DNA of 64,000 nt from positions 62,001 through 126,000 of the forward strand of contig NZ_JAVDUW010000003.1 of assembly GCF_031456495.1 (NCBI RefSeq). Direction: 5' to 3'. The notes beneath the pieces are model-generated. The model did no database searches. It was given only the letters and a program-made list of their open reading frames with translations, and was not told the DNA's origin. The stretch comes from Pedococcus sp031456495 (GTDB taxonomy: Bacteria > Actinomycetota > Actinomycetes > Actinomycetales > Dermatophilaceae). Shown here in pieces: positions 1-8,589 of the stretch (position 1 is the first letter of the stretch; every line of letters starts with the position of its first letter). A program made the position numbers and the translations under genes.

Positions 1-428
1 CGGCGGAGCAGGCGGCCTGTGACCAGCACGACCTGCCGCTCGACGCGCTGCCGGCGGCCATCGCCGGTGGGACGCTCCCGGCAGCCGGCATGGTCGTGCC
101 GGACCTGTGCCACGATGCGCACGACTGTGCCCTCGGCGTCGCCGACGACTGGTTCCGCGCGTGGATGACGCGCATCGAGGCCGGTCCCGACTGGCGCTCC
201 GGCCGGCTCGTCGTCGTGCTGACCGCCGACGAGGACGACCAGTCCTCCGGCAACCGGGTGCTCACCGTGGTGGCGCACCCGTCCCTGCACCACGTGGTCG
301 TGACGGCTCCGCTCGACCACTACTCGCTCACCCGGCTCTACGCCGAGGTGACGCGCACGGCCCCGCTGGGCAGTGCTGCAGGGGCCGCCTCGATGGCCAG
401 GGCGTTCGGGCTGCCGCTGCCACGCTGA
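1..428 (+). CDS. Phosphoesterase (acid/alkaline phosphatase family), C-terminal part
   Basis: The gene enters from outside the window; the frame is open from base 3 and leaves 141 residues before the TGA at 426-428. The part seen has the C-terminal pattern of the bacterial phosphoesterase family (phospholipase C/acid phosphatase fold): a DLCHDAHDC stretch, GPDWRSGRLVVVLTADEDD, in which acidic residues of this kind bind metal in the family, then NRVLTVV and an LDHYSLTRL segment close to the end. Such enzymes usually hydrolyse phosphomonoesters outside the cell, but the signal peptide and N-terminal half are not visible, so substrate and location are inferred from the family only. An internal ATG at 90 is not the true start. 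It converges on the zincin gene at 484 with a small hairpin between them. Confidence 0.65.
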   Translation, partial: AEQAACDQHDLPLDALPAAIAGGTLPAAGMVVPDLCHDAHDCALGVADDWFRAWMTRIEAGPDWRSGRLVVVLTADEDDQSSGNRVLTVVAHPSLHHVVVTAPLDHYSLTRLYAEVTRTAPLGSAAGAASMARAFGLPLPR

Positions 429-441
429 CGCCCGTCTCGGG

Positions 442-474
442 CCGGACGGCGGCAGGGGAGCGGGGCCCGTCCGG
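442..474. terminator. Short hairpin between convergent genes
   Basis: Perfect 8-bp arms CCGGACGG (442-449) and CCGTCCGG (467-474) lie between the phosphoesterase stop and the zincin stop. There is no T-tract; it may end transcripts from both sides. Confidence 0.45.
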
Positions 475-483
475 TGGCGGGAG

Positions 484-837
484 TCAGCCCCAGCCGAGCT
501 CGTGCAGACGGTCGTCGTCGATGCCGAAGTGGTGGGCGATCTCGTGCACGACCGTCACCGCGATCTCCTCGACCAGCTCGTCCCTGGTGTCGCACATCCG
601 GGTCAGCGGACCTCGGAAGACCGTGATGCGGTCGGGGAGGGCGCCGGCCGCCCACGCCTCACCCCGCTCGGTCAGCGGCACGCCCTCGTAGATCCCGAGC
701 AGGTCGGGCTCCTGCTCCGGCGGCTCGTCCTGCAGGAAGATGACCACGTTGTCCATGAGGGCGAGCAGCTCGGGCGGCACCCCGTCGAGGGCGGCGTCCA
801 CCGCCTGCTCGAACTCCGCGCGCCCCATCTCCACCAC
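484..837 (-). CDS. Small zincin-like metallopeptidase
   Basis: A 117-residue protein of the minimal zincin family of small cytoplasmic metallopeptidase-like proteins. The C-terminal part carries HEIAHHFGI followed by DDDRLHELGW, the HExxH zinc site typical of the family; the substrate is not known. The GTG at 837 is preferred because GGGAGG lies eight bases upstream. A longer reading from the ATG at 921 would place the start inside the perfect hairpin 884-928 and add a non-conserved arginine/tryptophan-rich extension. An ATG at 828 is a second possibility. It lies downstream of qcrB on the same strand, but the hairpin between them suggests it is a separate transcription unit. Confidence 0.8.
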   Translation of the reverse strand: MVEMGRAEFEQAVDAALDGVPPELLALMDNVVIFLQDEPPEQEPDLLGIYEGVPLTERGEAWAAGALPDRITVFRGPLTRMCDTRDELVEEIAVTVVHEIAHHFGIDDDRLHELGWG

Positions 838-883
838 GGGCCCAGCCTCCCACGGCCTCCACGTCCGCGAGACGGCCCCCAGA

Positions 884-928
884 ACGCCGTATGCCGCCCG
901 CTCGAGGTGAGCGGGCGGCATACGGCGT
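884..928 (-). terminator. Perfect 20-bp stem-loop after qcrB
   Basis: Two perfectly complementary 20-base arms (884-903 and 909-928) flank a 5-base loop. The hairpin starts 20 bases after the qcrB stop codon and is very stable, with no T-tract. It is the likely end of the ctaE-qcrCAB transcript and contains one GTATGCCG 8-mer in each arm. Confidence 0.7.
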
Positions 929-947
929 CGGGGAGCCGGTGCGGGCG

Positions 948-2705
948 TCAGGGACGCTGCGGCGGCTTCCGGTTGGCGGTCTCGAGCCCGGGACGGGTCT
1001 CCTGCTCCTGCGGAGCGGCCTCGATCGCCTCGTGGCCGTGGCCGTCGTGGTGGGCGGCGGCGAGCTCGGCCGGGGTGACCGGGTCGATGCGGTCGGTGAA
1101 GTAGAACCGCGACAGGGCCGCGCGGGCCTTGTCCTTGCGCGCGGTGGGGGAGGCCACCCCGTGCTCGTCGGTCGCGGCCTCGAGCTGCAGGACCTCGTGC
1201 GCGTCGTGCTGGACGAGGTTCCAGCGCGTGAACGCGTCGAGCGGCTCGTGCTGCTCGAAGAACTGCCCGTCCGCGGTGCGGATGATGCGGCCCGTCTCGC
1301 GGCCGTGCAGGACCAGGTCGCGGTCGCGGCGCTGCAGCGACAGGCAGATCCGCTTGGTCACCCAGAACACGATGACCGGCGCGATGAAGAACGACGCCCG
1401 CAGGATGTGGGTGATGTCGTTGATCGACAGGTGCAGCTTGATCGCCATGATGTCGTTACCGGCGGCGAACATGAGCACGCCGTACATCGTCATCGCGGCC
1501 ATGCCGAGGGCAGTGCGCGTCGGGTTGTTGCGCGGGCGGTCGAGCAGGTGGTGCTCGCGCTTGTCACCGGTGACCCAGGACTCCAGGAACGGGTAGGCGG
1601 CCATGAGCCCGTACATCACGGGGATGAGCAGGATGGCGCCGATCATGACGTTGAAGCTGAAGGTGAACCCGAACGCGGTGAACTCGAGCCAGCCGGGCAA
1701 CAGTCGCAGGGCACCGTCGGCGAAGCCCATGTACCAGTCCGGCTGGGACCCGGCCGTCACCGGCGAGGGGTCGTACGGCCCGTACGCCCAGATCGGGTTG
1801 ATCGTCACCACCGCCGAGATGAGGGCGACGACACCGAAGACGATGAAGAAGAAGCCACCGGCCTTCGCGGCGTACACCGGCATGACGGGGTAGCCCACGA
1901 CGTTGTCGTTGGTCCGGCCCGGGCCGGGGTACTGGGTGTGCTTGTGCACGAACACGAGCCCGATGTGGGCGGTGAACAGGCCGACGAGGATCGCCGGCAG
2001 CAGCAGCACGTGGACGGCGTACAGGCGGGGGATGATCGCCTCGCCGGGGAACGGGCCGTCGAACACGAAGTACGACAGGTACGAGCCGATGACGGGCACC
2101 GAGCGCATGAAGCCCTCGGCGGCGCGCAGGCCGGTGCCGGACAGCAGGTCGTCCGGCAGGGAGTAGCCGGCGAAGCCCTCGACGAGGGCCAGCATCGACA
2201 GGATGCAGCCGATCACCCAGTTGATCTCACGCGGCTTGCGGAACGCGCCCGTGAAGAACACGCGCAGCATGTGCACCGACAGGGCGACGATGAACATCAG
2301 CGCGGCCCAGTGGTGGATCTGCCGGATGAGCAGGCCACCGCGGATGTCGAAGGAGATGTCGACGGTCGAGCGGTACGCCTCGGACATCGTGATGCCCTTG
2401 AGCGGCAGGTACGAGCCGTCGTACACGACCTGGCCGGCGCTGGGCACGAACCAGAACGTGAGGAACGTGCCCGACAGCAGGCAGATGATCATCGAGTACA
2501 TGGCGACTTCGCCGAGCATGAACGACCAGTGGTCCGGGAAGACCTTCTTCATCAGGTAGCCGAAGGGCTTCGCGGCACCCGTGCGGTCGTCGAGCCAGCC
2601 CGCTACGCCCCCGATGGCCTTGGCACCGGGGGAGTGGGGAGCCTCGTGCTTCGGGTCGTCAGCGCGGAGCCGGTCGGCCCCGCGTGCGGTTGATGTGGTG
2701 CTCAT
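948..2705 (-). CDS. qcrB: Cytochrome bc1 complex cytochrome b subunit
   Basis: A 585-residue membrane protein that carries the two b hemes and the quinol sites of the actinobacterial bc1 complex. Seen: a soluble N-terminus, the QIHHWAALMF segment with heme-ligand histidines, a second histidine pair in the RLYAVHVLLLPAILVGLFTAHIG helix region, the PGPGRTNDNVVGYP loop and several further hydrophobic spans. The long C-terminal cytoplasmic tail (about 150 residues, ending in HDGHGHEAIEAAPQ) is typical of actinobacterial QcrB and absent from mitochondrial cytochrome b. The ATG at 2705 overlaps the qcrA stop by four bases (ATGA), so the two are translationally coupled. With QcrA, QcrC and CtaE it forms the bc1-aa3 supercomplex that passes electrons from menaquinol to oxygen. 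Confidence 0.97.
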   Translation of the reverse strand: MSTTSTARGADRLRADDPKHEAPHSPGAKAIGGVAGWLDDRTGAAKPFGYLMKKVFPDHWSFMLGEVAMYSMIICLLSGTFLTFWFVPSAGQVVYDGSYLPLKGITMSEAYRSTVDISFDIRGGLLIRQIHHWAALMFIVALSVHMLRVFFTGAFRKPREINWVIGCILSMLALVEGFAGYSLPDDLLSGTGLRAAEGFMRSVPVIGSYLSYFVFDGPFPGEAIIPRLYAVHVLLLPAILVGLFTAHIGLVFVHKHTQYPGPGRTNDNVVGYPVMPVYAAKAGGFFFIVFGVVALISAVVTINPIWAYGPYDPSPVTAGSQPDWYMGFADGALRLLPGWLEFTAFGFTFSFNVMIGAILLIPVMYGLMAAYPFLESWVTGDKREHHLLDRPRNNPTRTALGMAAMTMYGVLMFAAGNDIMAIKLHLSINDITHILRASFFIAPVIVFWVTKRICLSLQRRDRDLVLHGRETGRIIRTADGQFFEQHEPLDAFTRWNLVQHDAHEVLQLEAATDEHGVASPTARKDKARAALSRFYFTDRIDPVTPAELAAAHHDGHGHEAIEAAPQEQETRPGLETANRKPPQRP

Positions 2706-3796
2706 GCGTGTCCACGCTCCCAGAAGCTCGGGCCGACAGCCTCGCGGAACGGGGCGTCGGCCACCAGGTATCCCTCAGAGTCCACTGTAATCTTCAGCTG
2801 CGGCAGCGGCCGCTTGGCCGGTCCGAAGATGACCTTGCAGTCGTTGGTGACGTCGAACGTCGACTGGTGGCACGGGCACAGCAGGTGGTGCGTCTGCTGC
2901 TCGTACAGCCCGACCGGGCAACCGACGTGGGTGCAGATCTTGGAGTAGGCGACGATGCCCTCGTGGCCCCAGTCGCGCTCCTTCTGCGGCTTGATGTCAT
3001 CGGGGTTGAGGCGCATCAGCAGGACGGCGGCCTTGGCCTTGTCCTCGAGCACGTGCTGGGAGTCCTTGATCGACTCCGGCAGGACGTGGAAGACCGAGCC
3101 GATGGTGACCTGGTCGGCGCGGATCGGCGTGCGCTCGGGGTCGCGGACCAGCCGGTCGCCCTTCTTCCACATCGTCTTGGAGAGCTCGTCCTTGGGGAGC
3201 GGGCCGAGGCCGCCGACCAGGGGCAGGATCAGCGCGATCGGGGGCAGCGCCAGGGCGCCCGCCAGGGAGAACTTGATGAGGGGGCGGCGCCCGATCTGGG
3301 ACTTGCCGCCCTCGCCCACGAAGTTGTCGACCGCGCGCTTGCGGTCCTCGTCGCTGGCCCGCTGCGGGTGGCGCTCCTCGACCATCTCGGTGTCGGGCAT
3401 GAGCGTCTTGGCCCAGTGGACGGCACCCACGCCGACGCCGAGCAGGGCGAACGCGAGGCAGACACCGAGGACGACGTTGTAGAGGTTCGCCTTGCCGATG
3501 CCGGGCAGGAACGCGGCCTGCTCCGGGTCGATGGCGAAGTAGGCGATGACGAACAGGACCGTCGCCAGGCTCGAGATGCCGAAGAGCGTCGCGACCTGCT
3601 TCTCGGCGCGCTTGGCGGCCTTCTCGTCGAGGTCGCTCATGCGCGCGACGTGCGGCGGCAGGCCCGGGTTCTCGAACCGGGCGGGGAGGCCGCCGGTGCC
3701 CTCGATGTGGCCCTGGTCGAGCCGGACGGCGTTCGCGCCGTAGCCGTTGCCGTCGCTGGGGACGACCTCGCCGCGGGGCGTGTCGTGTTCGCTCAT
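2702..3796 (-). CDS. qcrA: Cytochrome bc1 complex Rieske iron-sulfur subunit
   Basis: A 364-residue Rieske protein. The two cluster motifs are intact: CTHVGC and CPCHQSTFD supply two Cys and two His ligands for the 2Fe-2S centre. As in other actinobacteria it has three N-terminal membrane helices (around ATLFGISSLATVLFVIAYFA, YNVVLGVCLAFALLGVGVGAV and ALALPPIALILPL) before the periplasmic-side Rieske domain. It takes electrons from menaquinol at QcrB and passes them to the diheme QcrC. It follows qcrC after 67 bases and overlaps qcrB by four bases. Confidence 0.97.
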   Translation of the reverse strand: MSEHDTPRGEVVPSDGNGYGANAVRLDQGHIEGTGGLPARFENPGLPPHVARMSDLDEKAAKRAEKQVATLFGISSLATVLFVIAYFAIDPEQAAFLPGIGKANLYNVVLGVCLAFALLGVGVGAVHWAKTLMPDTEMVEERHPQRASDEDRKRAVDNFVGEGGKSQIGRRPLIKFSLAGALALPPIALILPLVGGLGPLPKDELSKTMWKKGDRLVRDPERTPIRADQVTIGSVFHVLPESIKDSQHVLEDKAKAAVLLMRLNPDDIKPQKERDWGHEGIVAYSKICTHVGCPVGLYEQQTHHLLCPCHQSTFDVTNDCKVIFGPAKRPLPQLKITVDSEGYLVADAPFREAVGPSFWERGHA

Positions 3797-3863
3797 CGTG
3801 TCGTCGATCCCGTCGAGTTGCAGGAGTGGGTTGCGGAGTGGGGCCGGGCGGCCGGGGCGGGCG

Positions 3864-4646
3864 TCATGCGGCCTTCTTCCCCAGCCAGACCGCGAAAGCC
3901 ACCATGATGCCGAGGCCGAAGACCCAGGCGAACAGGCCCTCGGAGACCGGGCCGAGGTTGCCGAGGTTCATGCCGCCGACGTTCTCCTCCTTGTCGACCG
4001 CGTGGAGGTAGGCCACGATGTCGTTCTTGCTCTCGGGGGAGATGTTCTGGTCGTTGAAGACCGGCATCGACTGCGGGCCGGTGACCATGGCCTCGTAGAT
4101 GTGCTTGCCCTCGACGTTGCGCAGGCTCGGGGCGTACTTGCCACGGGTGAGCGCACCGCCGGAGCCGGCGAAGTTGTGGCACATGGCGCAGTTCACGCGG
4201 AAGAGCTGGGCGCCCTTGGCGACGTCGCCGCCCTCACCGCTGGAGTACTGGGCGTCCGGGACGGCGGGCCCGGGGGCCAGCGAGGCGACGTACGCGGCCA
4301 TGGCCGAGATCTCGTCCTGCTTGAACCGGACCACCGCGCGGGGGGCCTGCACGTTCGGTGCGGCCATCGGCATACGACCCGTGCCCACCTGGAAGTCGAC
4401 GGCAGCCGCACCGACACCGGCGAGCGACGGGCCGGCCTTGGTGCCCTGGGCCTGCAGGCCGTGGCAGGTGGCGCAGTTGGCGAGGAACAGCTTCTTGCCC
4501 TGCTGGACCTGGTCGGCGGAGGCCGTGGCGGCGCTGGCCGGCTTGGGGGCGAAGGCCGAGTAGGCGAGGCCGGTGACGACCAGCCCCAGGAGGATCAGCA
4601 GGGCGATGGCGGCCGGGTGGCGGCGACGGGCGGCCAGTGCGTTCAC
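3864..4646 (-). CDS. qcrC: Cytochrome bc1 complex diheme cytochrome c subunit
   Basis: A 260-residue protein with two CxxCH heme-c sites, CATCHG and CAMCHN, in two successive cytochrome c domains. A hydrophobic N-terminal helix (IALLILLGLVVTGLAYSAF) and a C-terminal one (GLFAWVFGLGIMVAFAVWLG) anchor it on both sides, the standard actinobacterial QcrC plan. The diheme subunit replaces a soluble cytochrome c and hands electrons directly to the aa3 oxidase. It lies between ctaE and qcrA in the usual order ctaE-qcrC-qcrA-qcrB. Confidence 0.97.
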   Translation of the reverse strand: MNALAARRRHPAAIALLILLGLVVTGLAYSAFAPKPASAATASADQVQQGKKLFLANCATCHGLQAQGTKAGPSLAGVGAAAVDFQVGTGRMPMAAPNVQAPRAVVRFKQDEISAMAAYVASLAPGPAVPDAQYSSGEGGDVAKGAQLFRVNCAMCHNFAGSGGALTRGKYAPSLRNVEGKHIYEAMVTGPQSMPVFNDQNISPESKNDIVAYLHAVDKEENVGGMNLGNLGPVSEGLFAWVFGLGIMVAFAVWLGKKAA

Positions 4647-4701
4647 GGTGCGGTCCTGTCGGTGGTGGCGGGAGCGGCGAGGGGCATGGGGGAGTTCGGA
4701 G

Positions 4702-5373
4702 TCACTTCAGCAGGTAGATGGTCGCGAACAGCGCGATCCAGACCACGTCGACGAAGTGCCAGTAGTACGAGGTCACGACCGCGCCGGCTGCCTGGGCATG
4801 GCTGTAGTGCCGGGTCGTGAAGGTGCGGCCGATGATGAGCAGGAAGGCCAGCAGGCCGCCGGTCACGTGCAGGGCGTGGAAGCCGGTGGTCAGGTAGAAG
4901 ACCGAGCCGTACGCGCTCGAGGAGAGCGTGATGTTCTCGTGGACGAGCTCGGAGTACTCGAGCACCTGGCCCGAGACGAAGATCGCGCCGAAGACGTACG
5001 TCAGGACGTACCACTCGCGCATGCCCCAGGCCTTGAGGTCGAGGAGCTTCGCGTTGCCGCGGTGGGCCTTGCCGTGCTCGGCCGCGTGGACGCCGAGCTG
5101 GCACCACACCGAGGAGATGACGAGGATCAGCGTGTTGACGCTGGCGTACGGCACGTTGAGCACGCTGGTCGAGGTGCGCCAGAGCTCCGGCTCGACCGAG
5201 CGGATCGTGAAGTACATCGCGAACAGGCCGGCGAAGAACATCAGCTCGCTGGCCAGCCACACGATCGTGCCGACCGACACCATGTTGGGCCGGGAGACGG
5301 GGCCATGTCCGGGGATGCTCGCCGGGCGCGAGGGTTCTGAAGTCACTGCGGATGCTGTCGCCACGTGCGCCAT
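4702..5373 (-). CDS. ctaE: Cytochrome c oxidase (aa3) subunit III
   Basis: A 223-residue protein with five predicted membrane helices, the short form of heme-copper oxidase subunit III found in actinobacteria. Recognisable stretches are NMVSVGTIVWLASELMFFAG, KAWGMREWYVLTYVFGAIF, TGFHALHVTGG and SYYWHFVDVVWIALFATIY, all conserved in the family. The ATG at 5373 (MAHVATAS) is chosen; a longer reading from 5484 would add 37 proline/arginine-rich residues and would run into the divergent promoter region. First gene of the ctaE-qcrCAB group; the catalytic subunits I and II are outside the window. Confidence 0.95.
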   Translation of the reverse strand: MAHVATASAVTSEPSRPASIPGHGPVSRPNMVSVGTIVWLASELMFFAGLFAMYFTIRSVEPELWRTSTSVLNVPYASVNTLILVISSVWCQLGVHAAEHGKAHRGNAKLLDLKAWGMREWYVLTYVFGAIFVSGQVLEYSELVHENITLSSSAYGSVFYLTTGFHALHVTGGLLAFLLIIGRTFTTRHYSHAQAAGAVVTSYYWHFVDVVWIALFATIYLLK

Positions 5374-5482
5374 TATTGCCACATTCGCATCGCGGCACAC
5401 CGGCGGCCCCCCGTGAGGTGCGCCTCGCGCGTGGGGCGGGCGCCCGCGGGATCCCGGACACCGCACCGGTAGCATCGGGCGC
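5374..5482. promoter_or_regulatory. Divergent promoter region ctaE / receiver protein
   Basis: These 109 bases drive both ctaE (minus) and the receiver-like gene (plus). On the plus strand TAGCAT (5470-5475) lies seven bases before the ATG at 5483, the spacing of a leaderless transcript. No clear -10 box for ctaE was recognised. Confidence 0.55.
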
Positions 5483-5935
5483 ATGACCGCTCCGCACGCC
5501 CCCGCCGCCGACCCGGCGACCTCGTCGGCCGCCTCGGCCCGCCAGATCTCGGTGCTGCTCTACAGCGACGACCGCACCACCCGTGACGCCGTGCGCGTCA
5601 CCGTGGGCCGGCGTCCGGCCCGCGACGTGGAGGTCACCTCCTGGCGCGAGTGCGCCACCGCCGCGGCGGTCATCGAGGCCGTGGAGAACGCCCGCTTCGA
5701 CGTCCTCATCCTCGACGGCGAGGCGGCACCGACCGGCGGGCTCGGCCTGTGCCGCCAGCTCAAGAGCGAGATCTTCAACTGCCCGCCGATCCTCGTGCTG
5801 ACCGGTCGGCCGCAGGACGGCTGGCTGGCCACCTGGTCGCTCGCCGACCTGGCCGTGCCGCACCCGCTGGACCCGGTCGCGCTGGCGAACGCCGTCGCGC
5901 AGCTGGGGCGCGGCGGGCGCCCGACCGCCGGCTGA
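5483..5935 (+). CDS. Degenerate response-regulator receiver domain protein
   Basis: A 150-residue protein with only a receiver (CheY-like) fold and no output domain. It keeps the acidic pair (D29, D30 in LLYSDD), the phospho-acceptor position D78 in LILDGE and T107, but the usual lysine before the conserved proline is histidine (VPHPLDP, H127). That change makes normal phosphorylation signalling doubtful, so it may act as a protein-interaction domain. No sensor kinase is adjacent. It sits two bases before trpD; such receiver proteins next to trpD recur in actinobacteria. TAGCAT seven bases before the ATG suggests a leaderless mRNA. Confidence 0.75.
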   Translation: MTAPHAPAADPATSSAASARQISVLLYSDDRTTRDAVRVTVGRRPARDVEVTSWRECATAAAVIEAVENARFDVLILDGEAAPTGGLGLCRQLKSEIFNCPPILVLTGRPQDGWLATWSLADLAVPHPLDPVALANAVAQLGRGGRPTAG

Positions 5936-5937
5936 CC

Positions 5938-6996
5938 GTGGACACCACGGCTCCGGCCGCCTTCACGTGGCCGGACCTGCTCACCGAGCTCATCGCGGGC
6001 CGGGACCTCACCACCGACCAGGCCGCCTGGGCGATGGGTGAGGTGATGCGCGGCGAGGCGTCGCCGGTCCAGCTGGCCGGGTTCCTCGTGGCGCTGCGCG
6101 CCAAGGGCGAGACCGTCGACGAGCTGCGCGGTCTGGCCGACATGATGCTCGAGCACGCGAACCGCATCGACGTGCCGGGACCCAGCCTCGACATCGTCGG
6201 CACCGGCGGCGACCGCTCGCACACGGTGAACATCTCCACCATGTCCTCCGTCGTGATCGCCGCGAGCGGGGTGCGTGTCGTCAAGCACGGCAACCGCGCC
6301 GCGTCGTCATCCTCGGGCTCGGCCGACGTGCTCGAGGCCCTCGGCGTCGACCTGACGCTGTCGCCCGAGCGTGTGGCCGAGGTCGCCCACGAGGCCGGGA
6401 TCACCTTCTGCTTCGCCCAGACCTTCCACCCGGCCATGCGGCACGCCGCCGCGGCCCGCGGCGGGTTGGGCGTCGCCACCGCGTTCAACGCTCTCGGCCC
6501 GCTGACCAACCCGGCCCGGCCCACGTATGCCGCGGTGGGCGTCGCCAACGCCGGGCAGGCGCCGCTCATGGCAGGCGTCTTCGCCGGCCGGGGCACGGAT
6601 GCGGCCGTGTTCCGTGGGGACGACGGCCTCGACGAGCTCACCTTGGCGACCACGTCGCACGTGTGGTGGGTGCGCGGGGGGCGCGTGGTGGAGCGCACGG
6701 TCGACCCGGAGCAGCTCGGACTCGCGCTGCAGCCGATCGAGGCTCTGCGCGGTGCCGACGCGGTGCACAACGCCCAGGTCGCGCGGGACGTCTTCGCCGG
6801 TGCGCCCGGTGCGCCCCGCGACGCCGTGGTCCTCAACGCCGGGCTCGCGCTGGCCCTCACCGAGCCGGACCGCGGGTCGTCCGACGCCGACTTCACGGCG
6901 CAGGTCCGGGCCGGCATGGACCGGGCCGAGCACGCGCTCGACTCCGGTGCCGCCCAGCAGCGGCTCGAGGCCTGGGCAGCAGCCACCCGCCGCTGA
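5938..6996 (+). CDS. trpD: Anthranilate phosphoribosyltransferase
   Basis: A 352-residue enzyme of tryptophan biosynthesis that transfers phosphoribose from PRPP to anthranilate. The PRPP/Mg site GTGGD (residues 88-92) with the following THTVNIST-like segment, and KHGNRAASSSSGSAD from residue 116, are the family signatures. The GTG at 5938 follows the previous stop by two bases, so translation is probably coupled to the receiver-like protein. It stands apart from other trp genes, as in many actinobacteria. Confidence 0.95.
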   Translation: MDTTAPAAFTWPDLLTELIAGRDLTTDQAAWAMGEVMRGEASPVQLAGFLVALRAKGETVDELRGLADMMLEHANRIDVPGPSLDIVGTGGDRSHTVNISTMSSVVIAASGVRVVKHGNRAASSSSGSADVLEALGVDLTLSPERVAEVAHEAGITFCFAQTFHPAMRHAAAARGGLGVATAFNALGPLTNPARPTYAAVGVANAGQAPLMAGVFAGRGTDAAVFRGDDGLDELTLATTSHVWWVRGGRVVERTVDPEQLGLALQPIEALRGADAVHNAQVARDVFAGAPGAPRDAVVLNAGLALALTEPDRGSSDADFTAQVRAGMDRAEHALDSGAAQQRLEAWAAATRR

Positions 6997-7119
6997 CCTG
7001 CCGCACCGTCGCCGAGCCTGCGCACGGCGGCTGCGACGCCCCGCACCGCGACTGGGACAGGCCGCGCGCCGGCTGCGACCAGCTCCCCGCGGAGGGCGGC
7101 TACCTGTCGGCGTGAGGTG

Positions 7120-8496
7120 TCAGGCCACCGCTGCGGCCGCCCGCAGGATCGCGGCCACCGACTGGTCGACGTCGTCCGGCGTCGTGGTGGCGTTCGAGAC
7201 CGACACGCGCATGAGCCGCCGACCGTGCCAGGTGGTGCCGCCCAGCCAGCAGGTGCCGTCGGCCTGGACCGCCTCGACCACGCGGTCCGTGCGCGCGTCG
7301 TCACCGAAGGACACGAGCACCTGGTTGAGGACGACGTCGTTGACGACCTCGGCCCCACCGGCCGCCAGGCCGTCGGCGAAGCGGCGCGCGTGGGCGCAGC
7401 AGCGGTCGACGAGGTCGGCGATCCCGGTGCGCCCCAACTCGCGCATCGCGGCCCAGACGGCGAAGCCCCGGGCACGCCGGGACGACTCCGGCACGACGTC
7501 GCCGAGCAGAGGGGTCGTGCCCGAGTGCCCGGTGAGGTATGCCGCGGTGTACGACAGCGTGGCCGCGGCCACCTCCGGGTGGGCGGTGATCGCGAGGCCC
7601 ACGTCGTAGGGGACGTTGAGCCACTTGTGCGCGTCGCACGACCAGGAGTCGGCGAGCTCCACCCCGTCGAGCTGTCCCGCAGTGGCAGGCGACGCCGCCG
7701 CCCACAGGCCGAACGCCCCGTCCACGTGTACCCACGCGTCGTGGGCGCGGGCCACCGCGGTTGCGGCCCGCAGGTCGTCCGTGGCGCCGGTGTTCACGTT
7801 CCCGGCCTGCAGGCACACGATCACCGGGCCGCTGCCCCGGGCCAGGACGTCGGCGAGCGCGGTGGTGTCCATCGCGCCGTTCGGCCCGGCGGCGACCGCG
7901 CGCACGCTGGACGTCCCCAGCCCCAGCAGGCGCAGGCTGCGGTCGATGGTGGCGTGCCGCTCCTCGCTCGCGACCACGCGCACGGCCGGGGCGCCGAGCA
8001 GGCCGTCACGCTCGACGTCCCAGCCCGCCCGCGACAGCACGTGGTGGCGCGCGGCGGCGAGCCCGGCGGTGTTGGCCCCCTGGGCCCCGGTGACGAACCC
8101 CACCGAGGCGCGGGCCGGGAGGCCGAGCACGTCGGTGACCCAGCGGCCGGCGACCTGCTCGGCAGCCGCGGCCGCCGGTGACAGGGTCGCGTTGAACGCG
8201 CACTGGTCCCAGCCGGCGGCCACCATGTCGGCTGCCGTCGCGGACGGGGTCGCGCCGCCGATGACGTACCCGAAGAAGCGGGGTCCGACGCTGCCCGTGA
8301 CACCGGGTCCGAAACCGGTGACGAGCTCGTCGAGGACCTGCTCGGCGCCGCGCGGGTCGTCCTGCAGCGTCGTGTCCAGGCCGGCGAGCAGGTCGGGGAG
8401 GGTGGCCGGGGCCGGTACGGGGCGTGAGCCGACCGCGGCCCGGTGGTCGGCCGCGACGTCGGCGGCCCGGCGGAACAGGGCGTGCATCGAGTCCAT
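7120..8496 (-). CDS. PLP-dependent group II amino acid decarboxylase
   Basis: A 458-residue fold-type I PLP enzyme. The cofactor lysine lies in DSWSCDAHKWLNVPYD, preceded by HVDGAFGLW where the aspartate contacts the pyridine nitrogen; both are typical of the glutamate/aromatic amino acid decarboxylase family. The N-terminal stretch GPRFFGYVIGGATPSATAAD is likewise characteristic. The substrate cannot be read from the sequence: aromatic amino acids, glutamate and aspartate are all possible in this family. It is monocistronic and converges with trpD across 123 bases in which I see nothing else. TAGCGT six bases before the ATG points to a leaderless transcript. Confidence 0.85.
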   Translation of the reverse strand: MDSMHALFRRAADVAADHRAAVGSRPVPAPATLPDLLAGLDTTLQDDPRGAEQVLDELVTGFGPGVTGSVGPRFFGYVIGGATPSATAADMVAAGWDQCAFNATLSPAAAAAEQVAGRWVTDVLGLPARASVGFVTGAQGANTAGLAAARHHVLSRAGWDVERDGLLGAPAVRVVASEERHATIDRSLRLLGLGTSSVRAVAAGPNGAMDTTALADVLARGSGPVIVCLQAGNVNTGATDDLRAATAVARAHDAWVHVDGAFGLWAAASPATAGQLDGVELADSWSCDAHKWLNVPYDVGLAITAHPEVAAATLSYTAAYLTGHSGTTPLLGDVVPESSRRARGFAVWAAMRELGRTGIADLVDRCCAHARRFADGLAAGGAEVVNDVVLNQVLVSFGDDARTDRVVEAVQADGTCWLGGTTWHGRRLMRVSVSNATTTPDDVDQSVAAILRAAAAVA

Positions 8497-8502
8497 GGCC
8501 AG

Positions 8503-8508
8503 ACGCTA
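8503..8508 (-). promoter_or_regulatory. -10 box, leaderless promoter of the PLP decarboxylase
   Basis: TAGCGT on the minus strand, six bases before the ATG at 8496. Confidence 0.6.
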
Positions 8509-8589
8509 CGCGCGCACGGCGCCACCGGGATCCGCCCGGCGGACGACTCCCCAGGACCGCGGCGACCGCGCCCGCCAGGCGTGCTGCGC

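Noticed and set aside
838..921. N-terminal extension of the zincin gene to an ATG at 921
   Set aside because: It would begin inside the perfect hairpin 884-928 and adds non-conserved residues; GTG 837 has a good ribosome site.
891..2693. Very long open frame antisense to qcrB
   Set aside because: Long antisense frames are expected in GC-rich coding DNA; its product is Arg/Gly/His/Asp-rich without a domain, while the minus strand encodes a clear cytochrome b.
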